Assembly (NCBI RefSeq): GCF_014633365.1
Contig: NC_068339.1
Span: forward strand, 13,353,925-13,417,924
Source: Diospyros lotus
Lineage: Eukaryota > Streptophyta > Magnoliopsida > Ericales > Ebenaceae
Reading direction: 5' to 3'
DNA length: 64,000 nucleotides
Below, one piece after another: positions 60,478 through 64,000 of the stretch (the first letter of the stretch is position 1; every line of letters begins with the position of its first letter). A program made the position numbers and the translations under genes. Under the pieces are notes generated by a model. That model did not search any database, had not been told where the DNA came from, and saw only the letters and a list, made by a program, of their open reading frames with translations.

Positions 60478-61401
60478 GGGGGCGTTTGTTAAAATGAGCA
60501 AGATAAGGTGATATCAAGATAAGATTGGGATACTTTCCGGACCAAGATATGGAATGATCAAGATAAGACCGGGAAGCATTCTAATATTTCTATCAGACTA
60601 TTTGTTAAATTTTTTAGAATCCATTGATAACTGTATTTTTTCTTTCCACGTGTTTGTTAATACATATGATAAGCACCAAGATAAGGTTTTTTTTACCAAA
60701 ATATCCCTATTACCAAATTTATGATTAAAATAGTATTTTATGATTAATATGAATTGTCAAAAAAATTAAGATTAAAATTAAAAATAATATTTTATTTTCT
60801 AAATTCAAGTTTAAAAATAAATTTAAAAAGAGTTGAAAAGTATAAATAATAATTGTTAGGATTACAATAATTCCACCTACATAATTAAAAATAGCCAAAA
60901 CATATTTTCATAATAGATAATAAAATATAAAATTAAATAAAATAATTTAAAAATTGATGAAATGAATTATATTAGTTAATAAAATATATATATAGAGAGA
61001 GAAATTCAAATTTTAAAAATTAATGAAATGAATAATGTCATTTAAATTTTAAAAATTGTCAAAACATATAATAATTTAAAAATATATTAAATAATATTAA
61101 TTATAAGAGATAAATAAATAAGCTTTTTAATAAATTTAAATCTTTAAAATGCATTAAATGGCATTAACTATCTTACAAGGGGTAGATAAGTAATTGAGGC
61201 TTATCTTGAAAGAGCCAGATAAATTTATCCGATGGGGGAGGTCGGATAAATTTATCTTGAAAAGGGGAGATAAGAGGTCACGTGATACCTTTTCCTGAAA
61301 TGGCCAGATAAGCTTAACAAACACGTTGAAAAGACCAAACATCCGGAAGGCTTCCCATATCTGACCTTTTCTCCCTCTTATCTTAGTTAACAAACACCCC
61401 C
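60478..61401. mobile_element. Tourist-like MITE inside the gypsy element
   Basis: The ends GGGGGCGTTTGTTAA and, as reverse complement, GGGGGTGTTTGTTAA differ at one base. TAA flanks both sides (60475-60477, 61402-61404). The 924-bp interior is very AT-rich in the middle with no long open frame. Confidence 0.85.
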
Positions 61402-62761
61402 TAAGAAAAAGGATGCTGCGGCTGCATGGCAAGGTGGTCATTGGCAGCAAGGGGGACATTAGGAAAAAAATATTGTAGTCACTACATGACTCTCTCTTAG
61501 GGGGACATTTAGGGGTCCAAAACACCTATTTAAGGGTGAAGTAGCTATTCCATTGGCCAAAATTGAAGACTGATGTGAGGGAATTCGTGTTATCTTGCGA
61601 TACTTGCAAGAGGTGCAAGTATGAGAATGTTGCTTACCTCGGGTTGCTCCAGCCCTTACCAATACCTGACCAAGCTTGGACAAGTGTGTCCATGGATTTC
61701 AAGGGATTACCTAAGTTAGAAGGGAATGATAGTGTGTTGGTTGTGGTGGATAGGTTCACTAAATTTGCACATTTTATAGGTTTGGCTCATCCCTATACGG
61801 CCCAAGAGGTGGTTAGGGCTTTCACGGACGGAATAGTGGCTTTGCATGGGGTTCTGAGGGTTATCATATTAGACAGGGATAGGATATTCAACACCTTTTG
61901 GCAAGAATTGATGAGGTCAATGAGGATAAAACTCAACATGTCGACTACTTACCATCCACAAATGGATGGGCAAACAAAAAGAGAGAATTAGAGTTTGGAA
62001 ATCTATCTTAGGTGCATTTGTATCCTACATCCTAACCAGTGGCACAGATGGCTTGCATTGGCCTAGTGGTGGTACAATTCTACCCACCACACCACCCTAA
62101 AAATGACTCCATTTGAAGCTAATTACGGTTATAAACCTCCTATATTACCAGCCATAGGAGGGCAGGCTACAACTGCTTCAGTGAAAGAATATTTGCAACA
62201 AAGGAGGGTGGTGCTTAGACAGCTCAAACGGGAATTGACCTCGGGTCAAAATAGAATAAAGCAATATGTAGACCAAATGAGGAGCGACAGAGAGTTCGAG
62301 ATTGGGGAGAAGGTTTATCTGCAGTTGAGGCACCCCCATTTGAAGTCCATTACTCAAGAAGGATCAGTTACTAAGTTGACCCCCTGGTGTTTTAGTTTGT
62401 TCCTTATCGTAGCTAAGGTTGGAAAGGTAGCCTACCAGTTGTAGCTTCGAGAAGGGTCACAAATTCATCCTATCTTCCATGTGTCCCTCTTAAAAAAGTC
62501 ATTAGGCAAGGAGCAAGTCAATCCTGAACTACTGTCATTGCCTAAAGAAAAGAAAAGGGAGGAAGAACCAGAAGCAATATTGGACTAAAGGGTAATCTAT
62601 AACCATGGGGTCCCTCTTATTTAGGTGCTAGTAAGTGGCAGCACGAGGACAAGGGAAGCAACATCTGAGAATATTTGCCAAGCCTCCTTTAGCGATTCCC
62701 AAGGATTGCCAGCCTTCTTAGCATTTCTTGAGGATAAGAAATGTTTCAAGGGAGGAGCAAT

Positions 62762-63102
62762 TGTCACACGCTTTCATGTTGGCGCGACATCAGCAGCTCA
62801 TTTACAATTCTTACTGTCTCTTATTTGTTTCCTTCATGTTATATTGTTATGTATCTTTTATTTACTTTATGTATCTGCACTAGTTGGGTTATTACATCTA
62901 TAAAAGGGGGGGAAAGAGTTTGTTAGAGATATTCCATGGGAAAGGCCACGAGTAAGGAGGCCTGGGAAAAAGACAAAATAGTTGATTATTAGGGGTGAGA
63001 TCTGCTGTGGTAGCACCCAGGCTAGGGGTATAAATACCCTCTAGTCTCAGCTTGTAGGGACATGAGAATTATCAGAAGAAATTCTACCTTTCTCTTATGT
63101 TT

Positions 63103-63137
<35 letters not shown>

Positions 63138-63267
63138 TTTTCTCTTCTTTTCCTCTAATTCCAATCTCTCTTACCTTCCTTGTCTACTCTAAATCCCTCC
63201 CCTATTGCACCCTCCAATTCACATCGAATTAAAAGGTGGTTCTCCTTGTCACATCGGGTCTGTGACA
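62762..63267 (+). repeat. 3' LTR of the gypsy element
   Basis: 506 bp. It is longer than the 5' LTR mainly through a CT microsatellite expansion at about 63106-63134. Confidence 0.9.
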
Positions 63268-64000
63268 TCGCTTCCAAGGCATCCAACCTCGACTCTAGCT
63301 ATTTTGTCCTTGTGCCTCCATCCTCACCTCCAATTCTTCCTCGTTTGACACCAGCTAATTACCAAATGTGTTTGACACTGGTTGCGACCCCTTTCTCGCC
63401 CACGTAGCCAACTCCGACGGAACTCCCTCACCTCTCTTCCGCTCTAGTTGCAACCCTTTGGGCTGTCCGCTTCACCTCCGACTGACTCACGATCATTGCG
63501 GAACGTCCATTACAGTCATGAACACCTGTAGGTTCATGTCACCCTTCGACACCTGGAGGTCTGTTACAGTTGCGAATGATCGCCTTTCGGGTCGCATTCG
63601 GTGTGCTTGCCGGTCGACCCACCTCCGTCCGGCTTCCAAGGACACTGGCTCTAATACCACTGTTATAGCCCTCGGGTAGAACTCACCCTCAAAAATTAAT
63701 TGTCAATGGAATGGTGTCTAAGAGATTATAAATCCCACACTAAGAGTCTAAAGTTCTAATGGGAGACAAGTTTCATACCTTACTGTAGGCCATAATACAT
63801 TCATTTATTGGAAATGTTTTAATTTAATGCTGCAAACTGTACTACGTCATCTGTGCATCATGTAGTAGTTGAGTTGCCAAGCCAATACTAAAAGTGATGG
63901 ATTGCAATTCAGTCAGAGTTTTCTTTGCAAATCTTCGCATGTCATAAGCATTAATCATGCTACATCATCAACTTCAAATTTGACTGGTTAATCTAGGTAG

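Larger units (their letters stand above)
52288..63267 (+). mobile_element. Ty3/gypsy retrotransposon (probable chromovirus), full-length with three nested insertions
   Basis: LTRs at 52288-52766 and 62762-63267 begin TGTCACACGC and end ATGACA/GTGACA. The flanks are CCGCT and TCGCT. The primer site TGGTATTAGAGC is at 52770-52781 and the polypurine tract CAAGGGAGGAGCAAT precedes 62762. Gag runs 52895-54000 with zinc knuckle CFRCGDKYHLGYQC. Protease has LIDSGSTHSF near 54149-54178. Reverse transcriptase begins 54746-55000 (VLLVKKKDGSWRF) and continues 58660-58924 ([22 protein letters not shown]). RNase H traces lie 59800-60360. Integrase is 61563-62440 (DRFTKFAHF, STTYHPQMDGQTKREN), and a chromodomain-like KWQHEDKG lies near 62630. 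Without its nested guests the element is about 5.7 kb. Many stops make it inactive. Confidence 0.9.
50780..63797 (-). mobile_element. Gag-only LTR element with unlike ends (A left, B right), intron 7 of copy 2, split by the gypsy nest
   Basis: End A is 50780-51119 and end B is 63661-63797. CATTC flanks both sides (50775-50779, 63798-63802), as in copy 1 at 22889-25113. The polypurine tract lies at about 51119-51135 and gag at 51291-51695, with more gag near 51900-52280. The element is cut at 52288 by a gypsy element and resumes at 63273 with the rest of gag and the primer site (to 63660). Confidence 0.75.
45090..64000 (+). repeat. Segmental duplication, copy 2 (runs past the window end)
   Basis: Colinear with 15000-25310; see that entry for the comparison. 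The last 200 bases (63798-64000) match 25109-25311, so exon 8 of the oxidoreductase should lie roughly 120 bases beyond the window. Confidence 0.85.

Overview
This window is nuclear DNA from a flowering plant, most likely a dicot-type genome. It is AT-rich, has typical plant introns, carries three plant gene families (TMN/EMP70, plasma-membrane H+-ATPase, a plastid-type FAD oxidoreductase), and is heavily loaded with plant transposable elements. I cannot name the species from sequence alone. I see no rRNA, tRNA or CRISPR array.

Layout. 1-914 is the right end of a CACTA transposon. 1.3-8.6 kb holds a large inverted repeat built from a Ty1/copia gag-protease-integrase fragment, interrupted by a Tourist-like MITE, an LTR-like insertion and a 2.1 kb solo LTR. 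11.3-13.3 kb is an intact single-exon transmembrane-9 superfamily gene. About 15.0-26.3 kb is copy 1 of a nine-exon FAD-dependent oxidoreductase gene, a pseudogene with at least six lesions and three retroelements in its introns. 26.8-31.9 kb is a degenerate copia element. 32.3-36.9 kb (minus) is a complete 15-exon plasma-membrane H+-ATPase gene. 39.2-44.1 kb is a dead Mutator-like transposon split by a 2.5 kb solo LTR. From about 45.1 kb to the window end lies copy 2 of the oxidoreductase segment: exons 1-7 are open, and the rest lies beyond an intron of more than 13.8 kb filled by nested elements.

The nest in copy 2 can be ordered from target-site duplications. A gag-only LTR element (50780-63797) holds a Ty3/gypsy element (52288-63267). 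That in turn holds a nearly intact hAT transposon (55003-58657), a TRIM (59113-59783) and a Tourist-like MITE (60478-61401). Comparing the two oxidoreductase copies dates insertions: the two small LTR elements in introns 4 and 7 predate the duplication, a 3.2 kb RTE-type LINE entered only copy 1, and the gypsy nest and one MITE entered only copy 2.

The most unusual signal is that the two shared intronic LTR elements have unlike ends. One runs end B to end A, the other end A to end B, yet each is flanked by a 5-bp target-site duplication. Other points of note are a GC-AG intron and a 75-nt stop-free in-frame intron in the H+-ATPase gene.
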